This document shows positions 1-4,951 of a DNA stretch of 6,393 bases, piece after piece (position 1 is the stretch's first letter; each line of letters begins with the position of its first letter). The position numbers were made by a program, and so were the translations under genes. Source of the DNA: an uncultured Ruminococcus sp. (GTDB lineage: Bacteria > Bacillota > Clostridia > Oscillospirales > Ruminococcaceae); the NCBI GenBank assembly GCA_947175005.1, contig CAMWLD010000138.1, positions 1 through 6,393 on the forward strand. The letters are read 5' to 3'. The notes under the pieces are model-generated. The model was not told the DNA's origin. It did not search any database and was given only the letters and a program-made list of their open reading frames with translations.

Positions 1-688
1 CTCCCGCCCTTTCCCTGTCACGGCTCTCTATAATTCCCGGTATATCCTCCGGAGCAAGCTTACCCTCGTTCACGTAAATAAGCGTGCCCGCCATTATCCG
101 CACCATGTTGTACAAAAAGCCGTCTCCGGATACGGTGAATGTGATAATATCCCCCTGCCGCTCAACCCTGCTTTCATAAACCGTCCGCACGGAATTTTCC
201 TTTGCCCCGAGTGCACCGCAGAACGCTGAAAAATCAAATGTCCCCTTAAAATATCCCGCCGCCCTGTTCATAAGCTCATGATCCGCCTTATAAGGATAAT
301 GAAAACACAGATCGCTCATAAAAGGGCTTGGTACAGGTCGATTTAGTATCCTGTAAACATATTCCTTGCCCTTGCAGCTGTAGCGGGCGTGAAAATCGGG
401 AGATACCTCCTCGCACTTCATCACCCCTATATCCTCGGGCAGCAGGCTGTTCATGCCCCGTACAATATTTTCGCAGGGAATGCCGGAACCTGTTTTAAAG
501 GAAATAACATACTCCGAAGCGTGCACCCCCGTGTCCGTGCGGGAGCAGCCGTTCACCTTTATTTCCTCATTGCAGAGCCGTGATAACCTGTCCTCCAGTA
601 TTCCCTGGACGGACACGGCATTGTTCTGCCGCTGAAATCCATGGTAATTCGTGCCCTTATAAGCAAGGACAGCCTTTATGTTGCGCAT
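1..688 (-). CDS. truA: tRNA pseudouridine(38-40) synthase TruA, 3' end outside the window
   Basis: TruA converts uridines 38-40 in the anticodon arm of many tRNAs to pseudouridine; it is a cytoplasmic dimer needing no cofactor. The frame runs open from an ATG at 688-686 to the window edge: 229 full codons, so about 15-25 C-terminal residues are missing compared with the usual 245-260. Visible hallmarks are the N-terminal strand with YKGTNYHGFQRQ (residues 10-21), the catalytic motif CSRTDTGVHA with the nucleophilic Asp52 (codon 535-533), FHARYSCKGKEYVYRI near residue 100 and GFLYNMVRIMAGTLI near the C-terminus. The ATG is preceded by AGGGGG at 7-nt spacing, and this site touches the stop codon of dut only 14 nt upstream, so translation is probably coupled to dut. 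The family assignment is firm. Only the C-terminus is unseen. Confidence 0.95.
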   Translation of the reverse strand, partial: MRNIKAVLAYKGTNYHGFQRQNNAVSVQGILEDRLSRLCNEEIKVNGCSRTDTGVHASEYVISFKTGSGIPCENIVRGMNSLLPEDIGVMKCEEVSPDFHARYSCKGKEYVYRILNRPVPSPFMSDLCFHYPYKADHELMNRAAGYFKGTFDFSAFCGALGAKENSVRTVYESRVERQGDIITFTVSGDGFLYNMVRIMAGTLIYVNEGKLAPEDIPGIIESRDRERAG

Positions 689-702
689 TGTAAAGCCCCC
701 TA

Positions 703-1203
703 TCAACCCGTGCTTCCGAATCCTCCGGTGCGAACGCCCTCTTCGCCGTCCGCTTCGCATATTCCGTATGGCAGAAAAATCCCTTGTGCAAAGGCGCTGC
801 CCGCTTCAATAGTGAGGGTCTTATTATCAAGGCTTTCATTGGTGATCTTAATCATAATATGCCCCTCATTTTCCGCAAAATAATAGTCGCTGTCAATTAT
901 CCCCACCGTGTTGTCCAGCCGCAGGCGGTATTTAAAGCCCAGCCCGCTTCGGGGGCAGCACATGAGAAACCATTCATAAGGGATCTTCGCTCTTATTCCC
1001 GTGGGGACAGTCGCCGTTTCTCCCGGGGCAAGCTTTATGGGCACGGGAGTGAAAAGATCATATCCCGCCGACCCCGCAGTCGCTCTTTTGGGCAGCTTTA
1101 TTTTGCCGTAAGCCTCCTCTGCCGCCTCACTGGGGAAAAGCCTTTGCATATCCCCTGCAAACTGCGATACAGAGACCCTTTCAAATTCCGCCTCTATCCT
1201 CAT
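703..1203 (-). CDS. dut: dUTP diphosphatase (trimeric dUTPase family, clostridial type)
   Basis: Hydrolyses dUTP to dUMP and pyrophosphate in the cytosol, supplying dUMP for thymidylate synthesis and keeping uracil out of DNA. All 166 residues are present. The five family motifs can be placed: motif 1 AGSAGYDLF (43-51), motif 2 PRSGLGFKYRL (84-94), motif 3 GIIDSDYY (101-108, with the water-activating Asp104), motif 4 as AFAQGIF (137-143), and the nucleotide-closing tail GVRTGGFGSTG (156-166). Motif 3 is followed by a short insertion (FAENEGH), and motif 4 lacks the usual Arg before Ile-Ala-Gln. From memory both also occur in clostridial homologues, which also carry an N-terminal extension of about 35 residues like this one. 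The ATG lies 7 nt after GAAGGAGA and overlaps the stop of the upstream kinase gene as ATGA, indicating translational coupling. It is 14 nt from truA. Confidence 0.95.
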   Translation of the reverse strand: MRIEAEFERVSVSQFAGDMQRLFPSEAAEEAYGKIKLPKRATAGSAGYDLFTPVPIKLAPGETATVPTGIRAKIPYEWFLMCCPRSGLGFKYRLRLDNTVGIIDSDYYFAENEGHIMIKITNESLDNKTLTIEAGSAFAQGIFLPYGICEADGEEGVRTGGFGSTG

Positions 1204-2117
1204 TGCGAGATCTCCTTCAATATCCTCTCGTAATCCTCCCTGCTTGCCAGACCCTTGGAAAAGGCTGTGGCGCTGCCTGCGGCTATCCCCCGCAAAAGCG
1301 ACTGCCTGTAGTCACCCGTTGCCATAAAGCCCGCTAAAAAGCCCGCCAGCATTGAATCCCCCGCTCCTACCGAATTCACCGCAACTCCCTTGGGGGCTGC
1401 GATAAAGTAAACATTGCCGTCGGCAGCCGCCAGTGCCGCACCCTTTTCCGCCATGGAAACTATGGCGTTCTGCGCACCCATTTCCCGCAGGACGGCGGCG
1501 CATTCCTTGGCATGGTCGGGGGTGGTCGCCTGGGTACCGCATATCTCCCCTGCCTCGGCGTGGTTGGGCTTTACGATAAAGGGACGATAGGGCAATATGC
1601 CCGTAAGCAGTTCCCCCGAAGCGTCCGCCGCGATCCGCACACCGCTTCCCGCAAGGCTTCCGCATATCTCCTTATAAATATCCACCGATACAGAACCCGG
1701 CACACTGCCCGCCAGTACAAGTGTATCCCCCTCCCCCAAGGCTTTGAGCCTGCTTGTAAGCTCGTTTATCTTTTCTTTCGGGATAACAGGACCTGCGGGG
1801 TTTATCTCGGTTTCCGCCCCGTCCGCCTCCTCGTACAGCTTAATGCATATCCTCGTCATTCCCTCATCAAGATGAATAAACTCGGCGTTAATGCCGTTTT
1901 TCTTCAAGCCCTTTTCCAGCGCCTCTCCCGTAAAGCCTGCGGCAAAGCCCAAAGCTGTGCTTTCTACTCCCAAGGTTTTGAGTACCGTGGAAACGTTTAT
2001 TCCCTTGCCTCCGAATGAGACCTCATCGGAGACCGTCCTGTTCACCTGTCCTCTTTTTACTTCTCCCACCCGCAAAGCGTAATCCACCGCAGGATTGAAT
2101 GTTACCGTATAAATCAT
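1200..2117 (-). CDS. fruK: PfkB-family 1-phosphofructokinase-like kinase
   Basis: A cytosolic ATP-dependent sugar-phosphate kinase of the ribokinase/PfkB family. The closest match by eye is 1-phosphofructokinase (fructose 1-phosphate to fructose 1,6-bisphosphate); tagatose-6-phosphate kinase (LacC) belongs to the same subgroup and cannot be excluded. The 305 residues are typical in length. Diagnostic parts are the start MIYTVTFNPAVDY, PfkB signature 1 FGGKGINVS (35-43), the LAGSVPG loop (135-141), VKPNHAEAGEI (182-192) and the C-terminal signature VNSVGAGDSMLAGF (247-260), whose Asp254 is the catalytic base and whose GAGD forms the anion hole. The ATG has an AAAGGAG site 10 nt upstream. It follows the LacI-family gene by 70 nt and overlaps dut by 4 nt. 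No fructose PTS genes are visible in the window, so the source of the phosphorylated sugar is unknown. Confidence 0.88.
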   Translation of the reverse strand: MIYTVTFNPAVDYALRVGEVKRGQVNRTVSDEVSFGGKGINVSTVLKTLGVESTALGFAAGFTGEALEKGLKKNGINAEFIHLDEGMTRICIKLYEEADGAETEINPAGPVIPKEKINELTSRLKALGEGDTLVLAGSVPGSVSVDIYKEICGSLAGSGVRIAADASGELLTGILPYRPFIVKPNHAEAGEICGTQATTPDHAKECAAVLREMGAQNAIVSMAEKGAALAAADGNVYFIAAPKGVAVNSVGAGDSMLAGFLAGFMATGDYRQSLLRGIAAGSATAFSKGLASREDYERILKEISQ

Positions 2118-2134
2118 ATTGATGAAGCTCCTTT

Positions 2135-2168
2135 CAACTTGTCAAAAGCTTGACGCCGCAAAACTTGC
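2135..2168. promoter_or_regulatory. candidate operator: three CAA...TTG motifs before the kinase gene
   Basis: The 70-nt gap between the LacI-family gene and the kinase contains CAACTTG (2135-2141), CAAAAGCTTG (2143-2152) and CAAAACTTG (2159-2167) in tandem. The middle one extends to a 14-bp inverted repeat, GTCAA-4 nt-TTGAC (2141-2154), and the last to GCAA-3 nt-TTGC (2158-2168). Such repeated dyads next to a repressor gene are typical of operators. They lack the central CG of classic LacI-family sites, so the bound protein is not established. Confidence 0.3.
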
Positions 2169-2187
2169 TGTGCCTGTCGGGGACTTC

Positions 2188-3186
2188 TTATCCTCCCGAC
2201 TGTCTTATTATCAGCTCATGCTCTAAAATAACATTCTCGCAGGAATGCTTTCCCAGGCGCATATTTTCCACAAGCCGCCTGATTACCGTTCTCCCCATTT
2301 CGTAGCCGGGCTGGGCAACGGTGGTAATACCCGGTATGTACATTCGGCTAAGGGAAATATTGTCAAAGCCGCATACCCAAAGCTCGCTGCCTACCTTAAC
2401 GCCCCTTTCCCCCGCGCGCCTTATCACTCCTGCCGCCAGCAGATCGGAAACGCAGAAAACAGCGTCGGGCGGCTCGGGGAGAGAATAAAAATAGTCAAAT
2501 GCCGCAAGCCCCTGCTCGTAATCGTAATTGCCGCGGAAAATATATTCCTCATTCACCTTGATACCGAACTCTGCAAGCGCCCTGCGGTAGCCCTTTTCAC
2601 GGTCAACGGAGGTAAGGGCGGCATTGCCGTCTGCACCTGTGGTAACAAGTCCTATCCGCCGCCGTCCCTTTTTGAGGAATGCGCACACAGCGTCATATCC
2701 TGCCGCCTCGTCATTTATGGCAACGCTCAGCACCTTCGCCCCCTCCACACGCTCGCAGCAAAGGGCAAGGCTGTATTTTTCCGAAAGCTCGTCCAATGCA
2801 GCAGCGTCAAGTTGGGTGCCAAGCAATACCGCCGCATCAACTGTGCGGTTGTAGAGCATTTCCAGCAAGCGCATTTCCGTGCCTAGGTAGCTGTAGCTGG
2901 TGCATATGAGAATGTCATAATCGGGGTTTGCCTCCTCCTGCATTCCCTTGATTATCTCGCTGTAAAAGCTCTGCTCGGTGGAGGGGATTATGGCAAGAAT
3001 GTTGTTTGTTTCGCACTTTCTCAGGTTGCGCCCCAAAAAGTTGGGGCTGTATCCCAGTTCCCTTATGGTGTCGTTTACCGCCGCTGCCGTTTCATCGGAA
3101 ACTGCCGCACTGTTGTTCAAGACTCTTGAAACAGTCGCCACCGACACACCCGCAGCCTTTGCCACGTCCTTTATGGTAACGCTCAT
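2188..3186 (-). CDS. LacI-family transcriptional repressor
   Basis: A cytoplasmic DNA-binding regulator that usually represses sugar genes until it binds a sugar or sugar phosphate. The 332 residues fit the family. The N-terminal helix-turn-helix reads TIKDVAKAAGVSVATVSRVL (4-23), followed by the hinge segment YSPNFLGRNLR (47-57). The rest is a periplasmic-binding-protein-like ligand domain with SFYSEIIKGM (73-82), the ligand-contacting DREKGYRRAL (195-204), DAVFCVSD (241-248), CGFDN (272-276) and TTVAQPGYEMG (288-298). The ATG has AAAGGA about 10 nt upstream. It sits between a four-helix membrane protein (50-nt gap) and the sugar kinase (70-nt gap), so the kinase is the most likely target, probably with autoregulation. 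The ligand cannot be read from sequence. Confidence 0.93.
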   Translation of the reverse strand: MSVTIKDVAKAAGVSVATVSRVLNNSAAVSDETAAAVNDTIRELGYSPNFLGRNLRKCETNNILAIIPSTEQSFYSEIIKGMQEEANPDYDILICTSYSYLGTEMRLLEMLYNRTVDAAVLLGTQLDAAALDELSEKYSLALCCERVEGAKVLSVAINDEAAGYDAVCAFLKKGRRRIGLVTTGADGNAALTSVDREKGYRRALAEFGIKVNEEYIFRGNYDYEQGLAAFDYFYSLPEPPDAVFCVSDLLAAGVIRRAGERGVKVGSELWVCGFDNISLSRMYIPGITTVAQPGYEMGRTVIRRLVENMRLGKHSCENVILEHELIIRQSGG

Positions 3187-3236
3187 TGACGTTCATTCCT
3201 TTCATTAATTCCCTTGTTGCAGCCTCTTCCGGGACA

Positions 3237-3707
3237 TTATATTATCTTCTCATCTTCATTAAGAGGACGGTTTTTAAGCACTTTTTTACGCTCCTTCCTT
3301 TCCGCCCTTTTTGTGATACGGTCATAGGAGAAGAAATCCGCAAAAACCGCCATTCCAAGGGAAAGCGTGATAATGACCGCAGGGTATATCCGCCCTGTCA
3401 GCACTTCCATATCCGTCTTTGCAACTACCGAATTGGGCACGCCGTTCAGACACGCCAGCGGATATATCCACAAAACCGTTGCCGCAGCGTTAAGCAGCAG
3501 AGAGATGATGTTCATAATGCCCTTTCTTGAAAACGCCGCAGCCAGCGCCCCTCCGAAAAGCAAAGTGGACAACAGCAGGCACACCCCTAAATGTGCGTAT
3601 TTTTCGTAAAAGGTCATGGCAGCGCCGCCCATTCCGTTCAGATACAGCCCGCATATACAAAAGGAAGCGATCCCGACCGCAAGCATAATTTTCCGAAATA
3701 TTTCCAC
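3237..3707 (-). CDS. uncharacterised four-helix membrane protein
   Basis: I do not recognise the family. The 156-residue product has four hydrophobic stretches long enough to cross the membrane, at about residues 7-24, 39-59, 63-87 and 107-126. They are followed by a strongly basic cytoplasmic-type tail (RITKRAERKERKKVLKNR, 130-147) with an acidic end. No signal peptide, catalytic motif or transport signature is visible. The start is GTG at 3707-3705. It is supported by a very good AAAAGGAG site (3716-3723) with 8-nt spacing, and the next in-frame Met is only six codons on. It is the first gene of the closely spaced run with the LacI-family gene, 50 nt upstream of it. I see no convincing promoter or terminator on either side. 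A helper role for the sugar genes is only guilt by association. Confidence 0.75.
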   Translation of the reverse strand: MEIFRKIMLAVGIASFCICGLYLNGMGGAAMTFYEKYAHLGVCLLLSTLLFGGALAAAFSRKGIMNIISLLLNAAATVLWIYPLACLNGVPNSVVAKTDMEVLTGRIYPAVIITLSLGMAVFADFFSYDRITKRAERKERKKVLKNRPLNEDEKII

Positions 3708-3715
3708 TATATTAA

Positions 3716-3723
3716 CTCCTTTT
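3716..3723 (-). promoter_or_regulatory. ribosome binding site deciding the GTG start at 3707
   Basis: AAAAGGAG on the minus strand, followed by 8 nt and then GTG. It is the strongest Shine-Dalgarno match near this gene and favours GTG over the internal ATG seven codons later. Confidence 0.75.
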
Positions 3724-3771
3724 CTATTATCATATTTATATAATTCTAATATTAATGCAGACTTATTGTTC

Positions 3772-3858
3772 CTATTTCCTTAAAACTATTCCTGAAAGAT
3801 AAACCGTGTTTTCTTCACCATTAAGATATATTATTACATCCTTATAACAGGAAAAAAA
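3772..3858 (-). other. -1 frame extension of the two-helix protein from a T7 slippery run
   Basis: On the minus strand the zero-frame codons AGT TTT TTT CCT contain the heptamer T TTT TTT in exactly the X XXY YYZ phase of -1 slippery sites. After a -1 shift the reading is TTT TTT TCC TGT TAT AAG and continues for 26 codons to TAG at 3774-3772. The extension alternates hydrophobic and polar residues like beta strands, unlike the five-residue zero-frame tail PVIRM. It may reflect a one-base deletion, a sequencing error, or programmed slippage. I see no obvious downstream hairpin or upstream Shine-Dalgarno stimulator. Confidence 0.45.
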
Positions 3859-4169
3859 CTATTATGCTTAAAGTACCGGACTTTTGACGGGTTTGTATAG
3901 TTATATTCAGGTGTTTCTACGTAATCAGATCTAATAAGCTTCAGTATAAGCCTGTCTGTTTCGCATTGTGACATTTTTTTAGGAATTAACCTATAAATGA
4001 TATTTTCGCCTATTGTAACCAACAATGAAAATGACAAAGACCAAAGTATCATATATTCAAAAGTCATTTCATCTCCCAATGCAATTGATACAATATTAAA
4101 AATCATCGATATAAAAAAAAGAATAAGAATATTCTTAACTGTATTTTCAAGATACCATTTAAGTTTCAT
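3834..4169 (-). CDS. small two-helix membrane protein, probably frameshifted near its 3' end
   Basis: I do not recognise the family. As read, the product has 111 residues. There are two membrane helices at about 12-31 (rich in Ile/Leu/Phe) and 39-61, then a soluble, charged tail with TDRLILKLIRSDYVETPEYNY. The frame ends at TAA 3836-3834, just after Phe105-Phe106, which are encoded in a T7 run (3852-3858). Reading on after a -1 shift there adds 26 residues, including DVIIYLNGEENTVYLSGI, which looks like a beta hairpin, and ends at TAG 3774-3772 (132 residues in all). The ATG at 4169 has no good binding site. The same frame is open upstream to about 4281 without a start codon, and a strong GGGAAAGGAG sits at 4208-4217, so the true N-terminus may also be displaced. 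Codon and base use is far more AT-rich than in the flanking operons, suggesting acquired DNA. It could be an immunity-type partner of the small upstream gene, but that is inference. Confidence 0.5.
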   Translation of the reverse strand: MKLKWYLENTVKNILILFFISMIFNIVSIALGDEMTFEYMILWSLSFSLLVTIGENIIYRLIPKKMSQCETDRLILKLIRSDYVETPEYNYTNPSKVRYFKHNSFFPVIRM

Positions 4170-4205
4170 TTCAAACTTGTATGATATAGTAAAGCCTAAA
4201 TCATA

Positions 4206-4217
4206 CTCTCCTTTCCC
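4206..4217 (-). promoter_or_regulatory. orphan Shine-Dalgarno upstream of the two-helix gene
   Basis: GGGAAAGGAGAG on the minus strand is an excellent ribosome binding site, but the ATG just after it (4204-4202) reads Met-Ile-stop. One extra T in the following TTT would join this ATG to the open frame continuing into the two-helix protein (Met-Ile-Leu-Gly-Phe-Thr...). The annotated ATG lies 36 nt further on. Confidence 0.4.
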
Positions 4218-4306
4218 AAAATATGTTATAATAAAATTAGGTGCTGTGGACTTTTGATTTTTAAAGGAAATTATGCGGTATTACAACACAATTATTTAAT
4301 CTAACG

Positions 4307-4498
4307 TCAATTTAACAATGCCCTAGCCACACTTTTGATGCCACCGGCAGCACTAAATGCCGCACTGGCTGCACCCCTCACTCCACCAACTAAGACGTCC
4401 TTTATGGATGTTTCTTTATTAGTATAGTGATTGATTAAACATGTAGAGATCATATCGGCAGAAAAACCAAGTGTTGCCCCAATTACAATTTCTTCAAC
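4307..4498 (-). CDS. small Gly/Ala-rich protein with missing or shifted start codon
   Basis: An open frame of 63 codons ending at TGA 4309-4307. It begins just after a strong AAGGAGG (4506-4512), but the first in-frame codons are ACA TTA GTT GAA GAA, with no ATG, GTG or TTG. The only canonical in-frame start is ATG 4453-4451, giving 48 residues with no binding site. A TTG at 4497-4495 has ideal 8-nt spacing and reads Met-Lys-Lys-Leu-stop; one added A in the AAA run would give MKKIVIGATLGFSADM and continue in this frame. The rest shows a polar middle (NHYTNKETSIKD), then LVGG and a small-residue-rich stretch, RGAASAAFSAAGGIKSVARALL. This resembles either a double-glycine-leader bacteriocin-like peptide with a GxxxG-type helix, or the Gly/Ala-rich linker that precedes toxin domains in Rhs-type proteins. 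Neither is proven. No known function is assigned. Confidence 0.45.
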   Translation of the reverse strand, partial: VEEIVIGATLGFSADMISTCLINHYTNKETSIKDVLVGGVRGAASAAFSAAGGIKSVARALLN

Positions 4499-4505
4499 TA
4501 ATGTA

Positions 4506-4512
4506 CCTCCTT
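4506..4512 (-). promoter_or_regulatory. ribosome binding site of the small Gly/Ala-rich gene
   Basis: AAGGAGG on the minus strand, near-perfect to the 16S rRNA anti-Shine-Dalgarno. It shows that translation was meant to begin within about 10 nt, at the point where the long frame has no start codon and the TTG frame stops after four codons. Confidence 0.65.
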
Positions 4513-4709
4513 AATTTTTAATTTATATCATCAACATTTACATACATTCAGCCGATCGCTCTGAATAATGTTTATGTGATAAACTATGTTATTTTCTGTT
4601 ATTATATAATATCACATATTAGTTCTTGCTTACAAATTTGCCGAACAAATTATTGCTTATCGGGTAAGATGTACTGTGATCTTAACTGCCGAAAGCCGTA
4701 TAACCCTAT
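4513..4709 (-). other. long AT-rich leader of the small-protein cassette
   Basis: About 200 nt between the promoter at 4716-4744 and the ribosome binding site; no gene is supported. It holds a 9-bp inverted repeat, TATGTGATA/TATCACATA (4573-4581 and 4610-4618, 28-nt spacer), and a short hairpin, ATTCAG-9 nt-CTGAAT (4546-4566), close to the ribosome binding site. A second TATAAT-like element lies within the inverted repeat but lacks a -35. I recognise no known riboswitch class. Confidence 0.35.
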
Positions 4710-4715
4710 CATTTT

Positions 4716-4744
4716 ATTATAACATTTTTTTTCGGCTCTTGCAA
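4716..4744 (-). promoter_or_regulatory. strong sigma-A type promoter with extended -10
   Basis: On the minus strand: TTGCAA (4744-4739), a 17-nt spacer, and TATAAT (4721-4716), perfect to consensus and preceded by TG-N (extended -10). The predicted transcript begins near 4709 and runs towards the small Gly/Ala-rich gene. The spacer contains an A8 tract, which may bend the DNA. Confidence 0.7.
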
Positions 4745-4767
4745 GGGCTTTTTTGATATATCTCCAT

Positions 4768-4783
4768 ATATTTTTAAAAATAT
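4768..4783. repeat. 16-bp perfect AT palindrome
   Basis: ATATTTTTAAAAATAT is its own reverse complement. It lies between the cellulase terminator and the promoter of the AT-rich cassette. It may be a protein site or simply low-complexity AT sequence. Confidence 0.35.
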
Positions 4784-4840
4784 CGGTGAATTCTGTCTGC
4801 TGTTCAAAAATCCTTTATCACATTAAATCAAAACAGTAAG

Positions 4841-4879
4841 TAAAAAGAAATAACGGGACAGCCGAAACCGCCCCGTTAT
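4841..4879 (-). terminator. intrinsic terminator of the cellulase gene
   Basis: On the minus strand a 12-bp stem (ATAACGGGGCGG with CTGTCCCGTTAT, two G-T pairs) closes a TTTCGG loop and is followed by the T-rich tract TTTCTTTTT. It lies about 70 nt after the cellulase stop and faces the right way. It separates that gene from the downstream AT-rich cassette. Confidence 0.85.
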
Positions 4880-4899
4880 AATATCAAAAATAGAACAGT

Positions 4900-4933
4900 G
4901 CAATGTCTTGCAGGGCATATTTTTGCCCATTGC
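4900..4933 (-). other. hairpin in the cellulase 3' untranslated region
   Basis: GGGCA/TGCCC (4913-4917 and 4924-4928, 6-nt loop) is nested inside GCAATG/CATTGC (4900-4905 and 4928-4933) with an unpaired stretch on one side. No T-tract follows, so it is not a terminator; it may protect the 3' end of the mRNA. Confidence 0.35.
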
Positions 4934-4951
4934 TTCTTAAAACTCTTGCCT

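Noticed and set aside
784..1233. 149-residue plus-strand open frame
   Set aside because: It is opposite dut, whose five motifs fix the coding strand; the peptide has no domain signal.
2118..2155. TTGACA on the minus strand as a kinase promoter
   Set aside because: A -10 at 17-18 nt would fall on the kinase ribosome binding site and start codon, so it cannot give a normal mRNA.
2245..2886. 213-residue plus-strand open frame
   Set aside because: It is a reverse shadow of the LacI-family gene with no binding site or recognisable domain.
3708..3770. Possible promoter for the four-helix membrane gene (TATAAA/TATGAT-like boxes)
   Set aside because: Many AT-rich -10-like strings occur, but none has an acceptable -35 at 16-18 nt.
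3997..4257. 86-residue plus-strand open frame
   Set aside because: It is antisense to the two-helix protein gene, has no ribosome binding site and has low-complexity AT-driven composition.
4291..4320. Promoter-like TTGACG or TTGTTA with AATAAT/TGTAAT before the two-helix gene
   Set aside because: Spacing or box matches are poor (19 nt, or 4 of 6 at the -35) and the sequence is AT-rich enough for chance.
4652..4712. 20-codon minus-strand frame beginning ATG at 4712 (MIGLYGFRQ...)
   Set aside because: The ATG lies only 4 nt after the -10 box, at or before the expected transcription start, and has no ribosome binding site.
4735..4754. Plus-strand hairpin GCTCT-TGCA-AGGGC followed by six T, terminator-like
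   Set aside because: The stem is only 5 bp with a G-T pair, no plus-strand gene needs it, and it overlaps the -35 region of a better-supported minus-strand promoter.
4520..4950. CRISPR array, tRNA or rRNA in the non-coding stretch
   Set aside because: No regularly spaced direct repeats, no cloverleaf with a T-arm GTTCRA-like box, and no rRNA-like segments were seen.
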